A stretch of DNA of 64,000 nucleotides from Acidipropionibacterium acidipropionici. GTDB taxonomy: Bacteria > Actinomycetota > Actinomycetes > Propionibacteriales > Propionibacteriaceae. The notes below the pieces were generated by a model. It did no database searches. It was given only the letters and a program-made list of their open reading frames with translations, and was not told the origin of the DNA. Shown here piece by piece: positions 8,070-17,213 of the stretch. Positions within the stretch are counted from its first letter, which is position 1. The number at the start of each line of letters is the position of its first letter. Location of the stretch: NCBI RefSeq assembly GCF_001441165.1, contig NZ_CP013126.1, positions 1,827,551 through 1,891,550 on the forward strand, written 5' to 3'. Made by a program: the position numbers and the translations under genes.

Positions 8070-9319
8070 CCGACGACCCGCGCAGGCGTATGCCCGAGGA
8101 CACCTACTGGACCGACTGGAGGGGGAACTCGGAGGCGCGGCGCAGTGCCGACGAGCCATTCGAGGATCCCGCTGTGGACCGGGGGAGTTGGGCCGAGGAG
8201 GAGTCCTGGGCCGAGGCGTCCCGCGTCACCGAGCCCGACGAGGAGAGCTTCGTCTCGCCCGGGCGCTACGACCCGGACCGGTGGGAGCCGGGGCCGGCAC
8301 ACTGGCACTCGGCCGACGCCCAGCACGACATCGACGTGACGCCGGTGGCCGATCCGCGGTCGCCCGTGGGGCTGCGAGGCGAGAGCGAGGGTCCCCGTCT
8401 CAACGGCGCCCGCGGGCGCCGGGAACCGGTCGGGGACCGCCCTGATGACGCCGTCGACCGCAGCGCCGGCCCGTCGGCCAGCGGTGCCCGGGGCGACGTC
8501 CGCGATGCCCGTGACGCCCGTGATGCCGCCCTGCCCGCCGATCCCGGCCGCGCCATGGTGCGCGCCAGACGGCTGCTTCTCGTCGAGACCCTCCTGGTGC
8601 TGGCCCTCAGCCTGGGGCAGTCGGCCTGGTACTCGATCCTGCGGATGGTCGAGAGGCTCACCCGGGGCACCCCGCTGTCCGGCCAGACATCCAGTCTCAA
8701 CACCTCCGTCACCCCCGACCGCCCCTGGCTCGACCTCACCTACCAGCTCTCGGACATCGCCTTCGGCGTCGTCCCGGCGCTGCTGGCGGTACTCCTCATG
8801 TCGCGGATCTCGCCGCCCCGTGGCGGGGTGCGGCGGCGTCTGGGGCTGATCTCGCCGGGATGGGGGCAGGACGTGGGGTCCGGCCTGGTCATCGCGACCT
8901 TCATCGGCGTCCCCGGCCTGGGGCTCTATGTGGTGAGCAAGGAGCTGGGGTTCAACACGACGGTGCAGGCGGCCGGCCTGCACGGCGCGTGGTGGGTGGT
9001 GCCGGTGCTCATCCTCTCGGCGATCATGAATGCCGTCCTCGAGGAGACGGTGATGGTGGGCTATCTGGTGACCAGATGGCGTCAGCTCGGTTGGAACACG
9101 GCCCTCGTGGTGGTGCTCAGTGCCCTGATCCGCGGCACATACCACCTGTATCAGGGGTGGGGCGGTTTCGTCGGCAATATCGTCATGGGGGCGGTCCTGG
9201 GGCTCATCTACGTGAGGCGGGGACGGCTGCTGCCGCTGATCGTGGCCCACGCCGCCATCGACGTCGTGGCCTTCCTGGGCTACACCTTCCTGGTCGGCCG
9301 CATCCCCTGGCTGTCCTGA
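8066..9319 (+). CDS. CPBP family intramembrane metalloprotease with long acidic N-terminus
   Basis: 417 residues. The first 160 are hydrophilic, rich in Asp, Glu, Arg and Trp, and contain a DVRDARDARDA repeat, probably a disordered cytoplasmic tail. About seven membrane segments follow. The Abi/CPBP motifs are LEETVMVGYLVTRW, RGTYHLYQG and HAAIDV. The first keeps the two glutamates but has valine where EExxxR normally has arginine. Family members cleave or bind membrane substrates; the target is unknown. Translationally coupled to proline dehydrogenase. Confidence 0.8.
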   Translation: MTDDPRRRMPEDTYWTDWRGNSEARRSADEPFEDPAVDRGSWAEEESWAEASRVTEPDEESFVSPGRYDPDRWEPGPAHWHSADAQHDIDVTPVADPRSPVGLRGESEGPRLNGARGRREPVGDRPDDAVDRSAGPSASGARGDVRDARDARDAALPADPGRAMVRARRLLLVETLLVLALSLGQSAWYSILRMVERLTRGTPLSGQTSSLNTSVTPDRPWLDLTYQLSDIAFGVVPALLAVLLMSRISPPRGGVRRRLGLISPGWGQDVGSGLVIATFIGVPGLGLYVVSKELGFNTTVQAAGLHGAWWVVPVLILSAIMNAVLEETVMVGYLVTRWRQLGWNTALVVVLSALIRGTYHLYQGWGGFVGNIVMGAVLGLIYVRRGRLLPLIVAHAAIDVVAFLGYTFLVGRIPWLS

Positions 9320-9351
9320 CCGGGCGTTCGTGGGCGCGTCGGGCCGTCTGA

Positions 9352-11285
<1,934 letters not shown>

Positions 11286-11496
11286 CCGGGCCCCGAGGGG
11301 CGTCGGCCGTCAAGGTTTGGCTCGGGGGAGTGGCCCCGAGTAGGATGGGCGACTGTCTGCGTGCGAGTCGCGTCGAGCGGGGCCTGGCGGCCCGGGTCCT
11401 CTACACGGCGGGCAGGCAATGATCACGTGTCGGGTCCTTCGGGGCCCATGCATAGCGGCCCGGGTACAACCGGGTTGAAACGAGAAGAGGTCCACA

Positions 11497-11598
11497 GTGG
11501 GTTCCGTCATCAAGAAGCGTCGCAAGCGCATGGCGAAGAAGAAGCACCGCAAGCTGCTCAAGAAGACGCGCATCCAGCGTCGTCGCGCCGGCAAGTGA
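11497..11598 (+). CDS. Small basic ribosomal protein bS22 (AURKAIP1/COX24 domain, Rv0500B-like)
   Basis: A 33-residue, extremely basic protein from GTG 11497 to the stop at 11598, with GAAGAGG about seven bases upstream. It contains [20 protein letters not shown] and ends RRRAGK, the signature of the actinobacterial small-subunit protein bS22 seen in mycobacterial ribosome structures. It lies downstream of proC as in mycobacteria. Too short for most gene callers. The 210 bases before it hold no other gene. Confidence 0.9.
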   Translation: MGSVIKKRRKRMAKKKHRKLLKKTRIQRRRAGK

Positions 11599-11611
11599 CG
11601 CTCGGGCGGCC

Positions 11612-11992
11612 GTGATCCGCCGCAACCGTCGGCGCACGACCCCCGGGAAGCGCGCTGACGAGGACGAACGGTCGCCACTCGTCGGTAACACACCACGTCC
11701 CCCCGACCCTCCGGTCGAGGGGCACGTTGTCGTTCTCGGCCGTTCGGGATGCCATCTGTGCGACGACGTCCTGGCGCTGTGCAGTCGGGTGGCGGTCGAG
11801 CGTCCCGACCTGCTGCCGGACCCGGTGGTGGTCGTCGACGTCGATGAGGACCCGCAGGTGAAGGCCCGGTGGGGTGATCACGTCCCGGTGACCTTCGTGG
11901 ACGGTGTGCTCATCGCGTACTGGTTCCTCGACCGGGACACTCTCGTCTCGGCACTGGAGGACGGCCCCACCCCGGTCCCCGTCGTCCCCTGA
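11612..11992 (+). CDS. Glutaredoxin-like thiol-disulfide protein
   Basis: 126 residues from a GTG; the first 35 are basic and probably not part of the fold. The thioredoxin-like core has VVVLGRSGCHLCDDVL with a CxxC pair at C47 and C50, and the cis-proline segment DHVPVTFVDG. Resembles the DUF836/Rv0508-type glutaredoxin that in mycobacteria precedes the hem genes. Here rex and cobA-hemD follow. Thirteen bases after bS22, so probably cotranscribed. Confidence 0.8.
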   Translation: MIRRNRRRTTPGKRADEDERSPLVGNTPRPPDPPVEGHVVVLGRSGCHLCDDVLALCSRVAVERPDLLPDPVVVVDVDEDPQVKARWGDHVPVTFVDGVLIAYWFLDRDTLVSALEDGPTPVPVVP

Positions 11993-12059
11993 ACTGATTC
12001 CGGCCCGCGGCACTGATTCTGGCCCTCGGCGGCGGCCGAACCGTGACCTGTGTCCTGGC

Positions 12060-12125
12060 TTTGCGTCTCCAACTTCACGTTGGCCCTCTTGCTAGAGGGC
12101 CAACGTGGGAGTAACTGGCGAAAGG
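12060..12125. repeat. GTTGGCC hairpin element, copy 1
   Basis: A perfect 14-bp stem (arms 12076-12089 and 12094-12107, CACGTTGGCCCTCT and its complement) closes a TGCT loop. TGCGTCTC lies before it and GAGTAACTGGCGAAA after it. The same three blocks occur in the same order at 58652-58715, so this is a dispersed element and not only a terminator. It lies after the glutaredoxin gene. Confidence 0.75.
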
Positions 12126-12161
12126 CAAACTCACAGAATTGGATTCGGCGAGCGCCGGGGT

Positions 12162-12440
12162 GTCGGCGAGCGCCTGGATGCGGTCACAGTCCGGACCCGC
12201 TGCGGGTGGCCTGCGAGGCGGCCGTGCGGGGTGCGGGATCCGCCGCCTCGAGGGGTCGGCGAGCGCCTGGATGCGGTCACAGTCCGGACCCGCTGCGGGT
12301 GGCCTGCGAGGCGGCCGTGCGGGGTGCGGGATCCGCCGCCTCGAGGGGTCGGCGAGCGCCTGGATGCGGTCACAGTCCGGACCCGCTGCGGGTGGCCCGC
12401 GAGGCGGCCGTGCGGGGTGCGGGATCCGCCGCCTCGAGGG
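12162..12440. repeat. Three 93-bp tandem repeats upstream of rex
   Basis: Units begin at 12162, 12255 and 12348 with GTCGGCGAGCGCCTGGATGC and are near identical; one C/T difference was seen. A partial fourth begins at 12441 and runs into the terminator-like hairpin. The units contain GCGGTCACAG and CGAGGGGTC blocks shared with repeats at 5.4 and 28.7 kb. Because 93 is a multiple of three, all frames stay open through the array. It fills most of the 535-base gap between the glutaredoxin gene and rex. Confidence 0.9.
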
Positions 12441-12463
12441 GTCAGCGAGCGCCTGCGCGAGCG

Positions 12464-12483
12464 CAGGGGGGTCGTCCCCCCTG
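12464..12483. terminator. Hairpin CAGGGGGG-TCGT-CCCCCCTG
   Basis: Perfect 8-bp stem with a TCGT tetraloop, the reverse complement of the hairpin at 33400-33419. It lies just before the rex promoter and probably insulates rex from upstream transcription. Confidence 0.55.
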
Positions 12484-12492
12484 TTGAAATGA

Positions 12493-12510
12493 TTGTGAGA
12501 TTCCTCACAT
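12493..12510. promoter_or_regulatory. Rex operator upstream of rex
   Basis: TTGTGAGATTCCTCACAT is a near-perfect inverted repeat with a 4-base centre, matching the Rex consensus TTGTGAA-N4-TTCACAA with G/C at the inner arm position. A TAGCGT -10 candidate follows at 12516-12521, so the operator overlaps the -35 region. Predicts NADH/NAD+-dependent autorepression. Confidence 0.8.
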
Positions 12511-12527
12511 CTTGGTAGCGTGTCGCC

Positions 12528-13166
12528 ATGTCTGAGCCTCATGTCACCGCTCTCCCCGGCGCCACGGTGAGCCGGCTGCCCGGATATCTGAGGGCGCTCC
12601 ATGAGGCCGAGGAGTCGGGCGTCGAGGTCATCAGCTCGGTGGAGCTGGCCACCCGGGCCGGCGTCCATCCCGCCCTGTTGCGCCGTGACCTGTCCCAGCT
12701 CGGCAGCTACGGCACCCGCGGCGTCGGCTATGACGTCGACACGCTCATCCGGGAGATCGGACGGGTGGTGGGGGATCGCCTCACCTGGCCGGTGGTGATC
12801 GTGGGGGTGGGGCATCTGGGGCAGGCGCTGGCCCACCACAAGGTGCTGCGGGACAGGGGTTTCGAGCTGGTGGGTCTGGTCGATTCCTCCCCCGATGTGA
12901 TCGGCAGCCGGATCACCGGCGTCGAGGTGCGCCCGCCCGATGAACTTGCGGAGGCGGTGACCGAGGGGCATGCGGTGATCGGGGTCATCACGACCCCGCC
13001 CGGTGAGGCCCAGGGGGTCGCCGACGCGCTGGTGGCGGCCGGTATTAGGCGGATCCTCAACTTCGCGGCCCAGCCCCTGGAGGTGCCGGCCTCGGTGACC
13101 GTGCGGGCCGTTGATCTCACCGGTGAGATGCAGGTGCTCGTGTATCACGAGATCCACGAGCGTTGA
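12528..13166 (+). CDS. rex: Redox-sensing transcriptional repressor Rex
   Basis: Binds DNA when NAD+ is high and releases when NADH rises. 212 residues. The winged helix carries the Rex signature RRDLSQLGSYGTRGVGY (about 45-62). A Rossmann domain follows with VIVGVGHLGQALAHH, and the C-terminal domain-swapped helix ends MQVLVYHEI. The ATG at 12528 is seven bases after a TAGCGT -10 box, suggesting a near-leaderless mRNA. Followed by 214 bases without a gene. Confidence 0.95.
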   Translation: MSEPHVTALPGATVSRLPGYLRALHEAEESGVEVISSVELATRAGVHPALLRRDLSQLGSYGTRGVGYDVDTLIREIGRVVGDRLTWPVVIVGVGHLGQALAHHKVLRDRGFELVGLVDSSPDVIGSRITGVEVRPPDELAEAVTEGHAVIGVITTPPGEAQGVADALVAAGIRRILNFAAQPLEVPASVTVRAVDLTGEMQVLVYHEIHER

Positions 13167-13380
13167 ACGCCAGGGTGGATCATTTGGTCCTTCGACTTGA
13201 CTCAGGCGAGGATGCTTGAGAGAAAAGTCTGGCAAGTGAGCGGGAGTGTAGCGTACTGACTCGTGCCCCGATGCGGGGGCCCGGGCCCAGTGCCGGCCGT
13301 CAGCCATCAGGGCTGAGGGCCACATGGCGCGCCGTCCAGAGCCGTGCCGTAGAGCTGCACCCCACGAAGGGAAACACAGG

Positions 13381-15021
13381 ATGACTGAGACGCCTCCAGG
13401 TTCCGTGACCGGGCAGGGACCTGGCAGCCAACCGAGTGTCAGCGCGCAGGCCCGCGTGCAGTTCATCGGGACCGGTCCGGGTGATCCGGGACTGCTCACC
13501 CTCTCGGCCGGCAGAGCCATCGGCCGGGCTCAGCGAATCGTGGTGGACTCCCCCGACCAGAAGGCCCTGCTGGACGCCGACGAGGTGGGCCTGGCTGTCG
13601 GGGCCGAGGTCATCGAGGCCGCCTCTCAGATCGAGGTCATCGAGGCCCTCATCGACGCCGCCCGACAGGGGCTGGACGTCGTCCGGCTCGTCCCCGGGGA
13701 TCCCTTCCTCGACGGGGACGTGGCCTCCGAGGCCGCCGCCCTGGCCGTCGCCGACTACGACGTCGACGTCATTCCCGGGGTCTCCCCGATGACCGCCATC
13801 CCCGAGTACGCCGGGGTGACCCTCAATGGTCATGATGCCCAGATCATCGGGCCCGACGCGTGCCGCCGCGATCTGGGCGGCAAGGGCCGCTCGTGGGCGG
13901 CCACCGGTCTCGTCGTGGTCGCCACCACCGCGGGGCAGGTGGACAGGGTGGTGCGTCACGCCATCGATTCCGGACGCGACCAGACCGAGCCGGCCGTCAT
14001 CACCCGCAACGGCGGTACCACCCAGCAGGTGTCCACCACCACGACCCTGGAGGCGCTGCCCGCGGCGGTGGCCAGGGCGGGGGAGGAGGAGCCGGTGCAC
14101 ATCGTCATCGGCCATGTGCTCAACGACCCCGAGGACGACCGACTCGACTGGTTCGAGTCCAAGCCGTTGTTCGGCTGGAATGTGCTCATCCCGCGGACCC
14201 GCGACCACTCGGCCACGCTGCCGTCCCGGCTGCAGGGATACGGGGCCCACAGCCTCGACGTGCCCACCATCTCGATGGAGCCGCCGCGCACCCCCCAGCA
14301 GATGGACAAGGCGATCCGCGGCCTGGTCGAGGGTCGATACGAGTGGGTCGTGTTCACCTCCGCGAACGCTGTGCGGGCGGTCCGCGAGAAGCTCGAGGGG
14401 CTGGGCCTGGACTCCCGCGCCTATTCGGGGCTGCGGATCGCGGCGATCTTCGACTCCACCATCAAGACCTTGGCGGAGTGGGGCGTCAAGCCCGATCTGG
14501 TGCCCTCCGGGGAGCAGTCCACCGCGGCCCTGGCGGCCGTCTTCCCGGCCTTCGACGACGCTCTGGACCCGATCAACCGGGTCTTCGTGCCGCGCGCCGA
14601 TATCGCCACCGAGTCCCTGTCGGCGGATCTTTCGGCGCTGGGCTGGGACGTCGAGGACGTCATCGGCTATCGCACCGTCCGGGCCGCCCCGCCGCCTGCC
14701 GACACCCGGGAGGCGATCAAGACCGGTGCCTTCGATGCGGTGGTCTTCACCTCCTCGACGACGGTGCGCAATCTGGTCGGCATCGCCGGCAAGCCACACC
14801 GGCACACCGTGGTGGCCGCGATCGGTCCGCGCACCGCGGAGACCTGCGAGGAGCACGGCCTGCAGGTCGACGTCATTGCTCCCGAGCCGGAGGCGATCAG
14901 CCTCGCCGACGCCCTGGCCGACTTCGCGGCCCGCCGTCGCGACGAGTTGCTGGCCAGTGGACGGCCGGTGGTGCGGCCCTCCCAGCGCAAGCGGCGAGGG
15001 CGGCAGCCCTCCTCCCGGTGA
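13381..15021 (+). CDS. Fused uroporphyrinogen-III C-methyltransferase-like / uroporphyrinogen-III synthase
   Basis: 546 residues from the ATG at 13381. Residues 10-235 are a tetrapyrrole methylase fold beginning FIGTGPGDPGLLTL. The SUMT motif GGDPFVFGRG is degenerate here (RLVPGDPFLDGD), as remembered for the mycobacterial homologue, so methylation is uncertain. Residues 245-520 are a HemD-type uroporphyrinogen-III synthase with PRTRDHSATLPSRLQGYGA, FTSANAVRAV and FTSSTTVRNLVG. hemA and hemC, which precede this gene in mycobacteria, are absent here. A lysine/arginine-rich tail ends the protein. Confidence 0.88.
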   Translation: MTETPPGSVTGQGPGSQPSVSAQARVQFIGTGPGDPGLLTLSAGRAIGRAQRIVVDSPDQKALLDADEVGLAVGAEVIEAASQIEVIEALIDAARQGLDVVRLVPGDPFLDGDVASEAAALAVADYDVDVIPGVSPMTAIPEYAGVTLNGHDAQIIGPDACRRDLGGKGRSWAATGLVVVATTAGQVDRVVRHAIDSGRDQTEPAVITRNGGTTQQVSTTTTLEALPAAVARAGEEEPVHIVIGHVLNDPEDDRLDWFESKPLFGWNVLIPRTRDHSATLPSRLQGYGAHSLDVPTISMEPPRTPQQMDKAIRGLVEGRYEWVVFTSANAVRAVREKLEGLGLDSRAYSGLRIAAIFDSTIKTLAEWGVKPDLVPSGEQSTAALAAVFPAFDDALDPINRVFVPRADIATESLSADLSALGWDVEDVIGYRTVRAAPPPADTREAIKTGAFDAVVFTSSTTVRNLVGIAGKPHRHTVVAAIGPRTAETCEEHGLQVDVIAPEPEAISLADALADFAARRRDELLASGRPVVRPSQRKRRGRQPSSR

Positions 15022-15096
15022 GATCCAGCGTGGCAGCGCTCGAGATCGGGTCCAGCGCGGCAGCGCCCGGGATCAGGTCCAGCGCGGCAGCGCCCA
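15022..15096. repeat. Three imperfect direct repeats of about 25 bases
   Basis: Three copies of a GATC(N)GGTCCAGCGCGGCAGCGCC-like unit, the first less complete, immediately follow the cobA-hemD stop. The function is not evident; it may be expansion by slippage. Confidence 0.6.
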
Positions 15097-15114
15097 CCGC
15101 ACAGGACGGGTGCG

Positions 15115-15120
15115 TAGATT
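15115..15120 (+). promoter_or_regulatory. TAGATT -10 candidate for the cytochrome c maturation operon
   Basis: TAGATT lies 70 bases before the histidine phosphatase ATG, leaving a short leader that ends in an AAGGAG ribosome binding site. No clear -35 was seen. Confidence 0.4.
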
Positions 15121-15190
15121 GGTGCCGGGTGGTCGCCGTTCCGCGGCCACGCCATTCGCCAACCACGTCGACAACCACAAGGAGCGGGAC

Positions 15191-15886
15191 ATGAGCCGGA
15201 CGACGACGGTCCACCTGCTGCGCCATGGCGAGGTGGACAACCCCACCGGTGTTCTCTACGGCCGGATGGACGGATTCCACCTCACCCCGCTCGGGCGCCA
15301 GATGGCGGCCCGGGCCGCCGAGTACTTCGCCCAGGTGCCGCTGTCGGTGCTGGTGAGTTCCCCTCTGGAGCGCGCCCGCGAGACGATCGCCCCGGTCGCG
15401 GCCCTGCACCCGGACGTCGAGGTGCGCCTCGTCGAGGATGTGATCGAGGCCACCAATGCCTTCGAGGGGCAGGTCTTCGGCCGTGACAACAAGGCCCTCA
15501 AGGATCCCCACAACTGGCGGCTGGTGCTCAATCCGCTGCGTCCCTCCTGGGGGGAGCCCTACAAGGCCATCGCCGCCCGCATGACGCGCGCGGTGCTGCG
15601 TGCCGCCGACGAGGCCGGTCCCGGCGGCCAGGCCCTCATCGTCTCCCATCAGCTGCCGATCTGGATCGCCCGCTGCGCCGCCGAGGGACGCCGACTTCCC
15701 CACGATCCGCGGTCGCGCCAGTGCAGCCTGGCCTCGGTCACCAGCATCGGCGTGCTGGACGGGCGGATCGTGCGGGTCGACTACGCCGAGCCGGCGATCG
15801 ACCTGGTGCCCTCCAAGGATCGCCGGGCCAATATCTCCGCCGGATCGGGCGATGCGTCCGGCGTCGGGGCGGGCGCCGCACATTGA
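15191..15886 (+). CDS. Histidine phosphatase family (phosphoglycerate mutase-like) protein
   Basis: 231 residues from the ATG at 15191, behind AAGGAGCGGGAC. The catalytic LLRHGEV motif at residues 9-15 holds the phosphohistidine. SSPLERARETIAP and SHQLPIWIARCA provide the second arginine and second histidine. The substrate is not known; the position before the ccs genes is common in actinobacteria. The stop overlaps the next start as TTGA. This gene heads a five-gene chain with overlapping ends. Confidence 0.85.
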   Translation: MSRTTTVHLLRHGEVDNPTGVLYGRMDGFHLTPLGRQMAARAAEYFAQVPLSVLVSSPLERARETIAPVAALHPDVEVRLVEDVIEATNAFEGQVFGRDNKALKDPHNWRLVLNPLRPSWGEPYKAIAARMTRAVLRAADEAGPGGQALIVSHQLPIWIARCAAEGRRLPHDPRSRQCSLASVTSIGVLDGRIVRVDYAEPAIDLVPSKDRRANISAGSGDASGVGAGAAH

Positions 15887-16458
15887 TCGCGCGGCGGTCT
15901 CTGCTGGCAGCAGCCGGGCTCGGGCTCCTCGTCCCGGTTGCCGGCTGCTCGACCTCCAATCCGAGCGCGGACGCCGACAAGGGTTTCGCGGTGGGCGACG
16001 GGTCCTTCTCGCAGTTGGACGCCGGCAAGCGGGAGAAGGCGCCGGTGCTGACGGGCACCGGGCTGGACGGCCGCAAACTGTCGACCGCCGACGCAGGCGG
16101 CAAGGTCATCGTCCTCAACGTCTGGGGATCCTGGTGCGCCCCCTGCCGCCACGAGGCGCCGGCTCTGGTGGACGCCGCGAAGCGCACCAATGGCGTCGCG
16201 CAGTTCTACGGCATCAACACCCGCGATCTCGACCGGGCGCCGGCCACCGCCTTCGTGCGCGCCTTCGGGCTCACCTGGCCGAGCTTCTACGACCCCGACG
16301 GGGAGCTGCTGCTGCGCTTCTCCGACCTTCCCCCCAAGGCCATCCCCTCGACCCTCATCGTCGACCGCGAAGGCCGCACCGCCGCCCGCTTCCTCGGCGA
16401 GGTCACCGCGACCAGCCTGGCCCAGGTCGTCGCGCAGATCGCCAAGGAGACGTCGTGA
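15883..16458 (+). CDS. Thioredoxin-like lipoprotein (ResA/TlpA family)
   Basis: 191 residues from a TTG that overlaps the preceding stop. The lipobox VAGC places the lipidated cysteine at C22 after an RRSLLAAAGLGLL signal. The thioredoxin fold has WGSWCAPC (C85, C88) and the cis-proline segment KAIPSTLIVD. It probably keeps apocytochrome c haem-binding cysteines reduced outside the membrane, fed with electrons by the adjacent CcdA. Confidence 0.9.
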   Translation: MIARRSLLAAAGLGLLVPVAGCSTSNPSADADKGFAVGDGSFSQLDAGKREKAPVLTGTGLDGRKLSTADAGGKVIVLNVWGSWCAPCRHEAPALVDAAKRTNGVAQFYGINTRDLDRAPATAFVRAFGLTWPSFYDPDGELLLRFSDLPPKAIPSTLIVDREGRTAARFLGEVTATSLAQVVAQIAKETS

Positions 16459-17213
16459 TCCCCCTGGACCTGGGCTCCTGGGCGGCCGGGATGCTGGAGG
16501 GTTCGATGATCGGTGCGATCCCGGTGGCCGTCTTCGCCGGCCTGGTGTCCTTCTTCTCGCCCTGCGTGCTGCCCCTGGTGCCGGGCTACCTGTCCTACGC
16601 CACGGGCCAGAGCGCCGTCGAGCTTGCGGAGGGACGACGCCGCCGCGCGGTTCTGGGATCGGCTCTGTTCGTGCTGGGCTTCGCGGTGGTCTTCGTGGCC
16701 ACCGGAACACTGGTCGGCGGCCTCGGGCGGGCCCTGGTGAGCCATCAGCGCGCCATCGAGATCGGCGTCGGGGCCCTCACCGTGCTGCTCGGCGCCATGT
16801 TCGCCTGCCTGGTGCCGCTGGGCCGCCGGGAGTTCCGCATCCACCGGCTTCCCCGGGCCGGGCTGGCGGCCGCCCCGGTGCTCGGGGTGGTCTTCGGTCT
16901 GGGCTGGACGCCGTGCATCGGCCCGGCGCTGACCGTCGTCTACGGGCTGTCCTTCTCCCAGGGCTCTGCCCTCAAGGGGGCGGTGCTGGCCGCCTGCTAC
17001 GCGTTCGGGCTCGGTCTGCCCTTCCTGGCCGCCGGTGCCGCGCTGGCCCGGTTGGCGAGAACCGTCACCTGGGTGAAGGCCCATCAGCGCGGCGTGCAGA
17101 GAATCGGAGGAGTGCTCATGATGGCCGTCGGCGTCGCTCTGATGACCGGCTGGTGGGGTGCCGCGATGGCGGCGCTGCGCTCCTGGGCGGCCCGCTTCGG
17201 GGCGGTGATCTGA
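16455..17213 (+). CDS. ccdA: Cytochrome c biogenesis protein CcdA
   Basis: 252 residues, GTG start overlapping the previous stop. Polytopic membrane protein of about six helices carrying electrons from cytoplasmic thioredoxin to the external ResA-like protein. The redox cysteines lie in FFSPCVLPLVPGY and GLGWTPCIGPAL, the pair expected for this family. Stop and resB start share one base. Confidence 0.93.
   Translation: MIPLDLGSWAAGMLEGSMIGAIPVAVFAGLVSFFSPCVLPLVPGYLSYATGQSAVELAEGRRRRAVLGSALFVLGFAVVFVATGTLVGGLGRALVSHQRAIEIGVGALTVLLGAMFACLVPLGRREFRIHRLPRAGLAAAPVLGVVFGLGWTPCIGPALTVVYGLSFSQGSALKGAVLAACYAFGLGLPFLAAGAALARLARTVTWVKAHQRGVQRIGGVLMMAVGVALMTGWWGAAMAALRSWAARFGAVI

Noticed and set aside
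12162-12440. CRISPR-like array
   Set aside because: Units of 93 bp are identical throughout with no unique spacers and no cas genes nearby.
13167-13380. Cobalamin riboswitch before cobA-hemD
   Set aside because: Looked for the B12-box and GCCACTG core; no convincing arrangement was found.
12075-13520. Long minus-strand open frame of 481 codons through the 93-bp repeats and antisense to rex
   Set aside because: GC-rich shadow frame: it covers rex on the opposite strand, and the repeat part is open in every frame because the unit is a multiple of three.
13300-14856. 518-codon minus-strand frame opposite cobA-hemD
   Set aside because: Typical antisense shadow in high-GC DNA; the plus strand encodes clear tetrapyrrole enzyme motifs.
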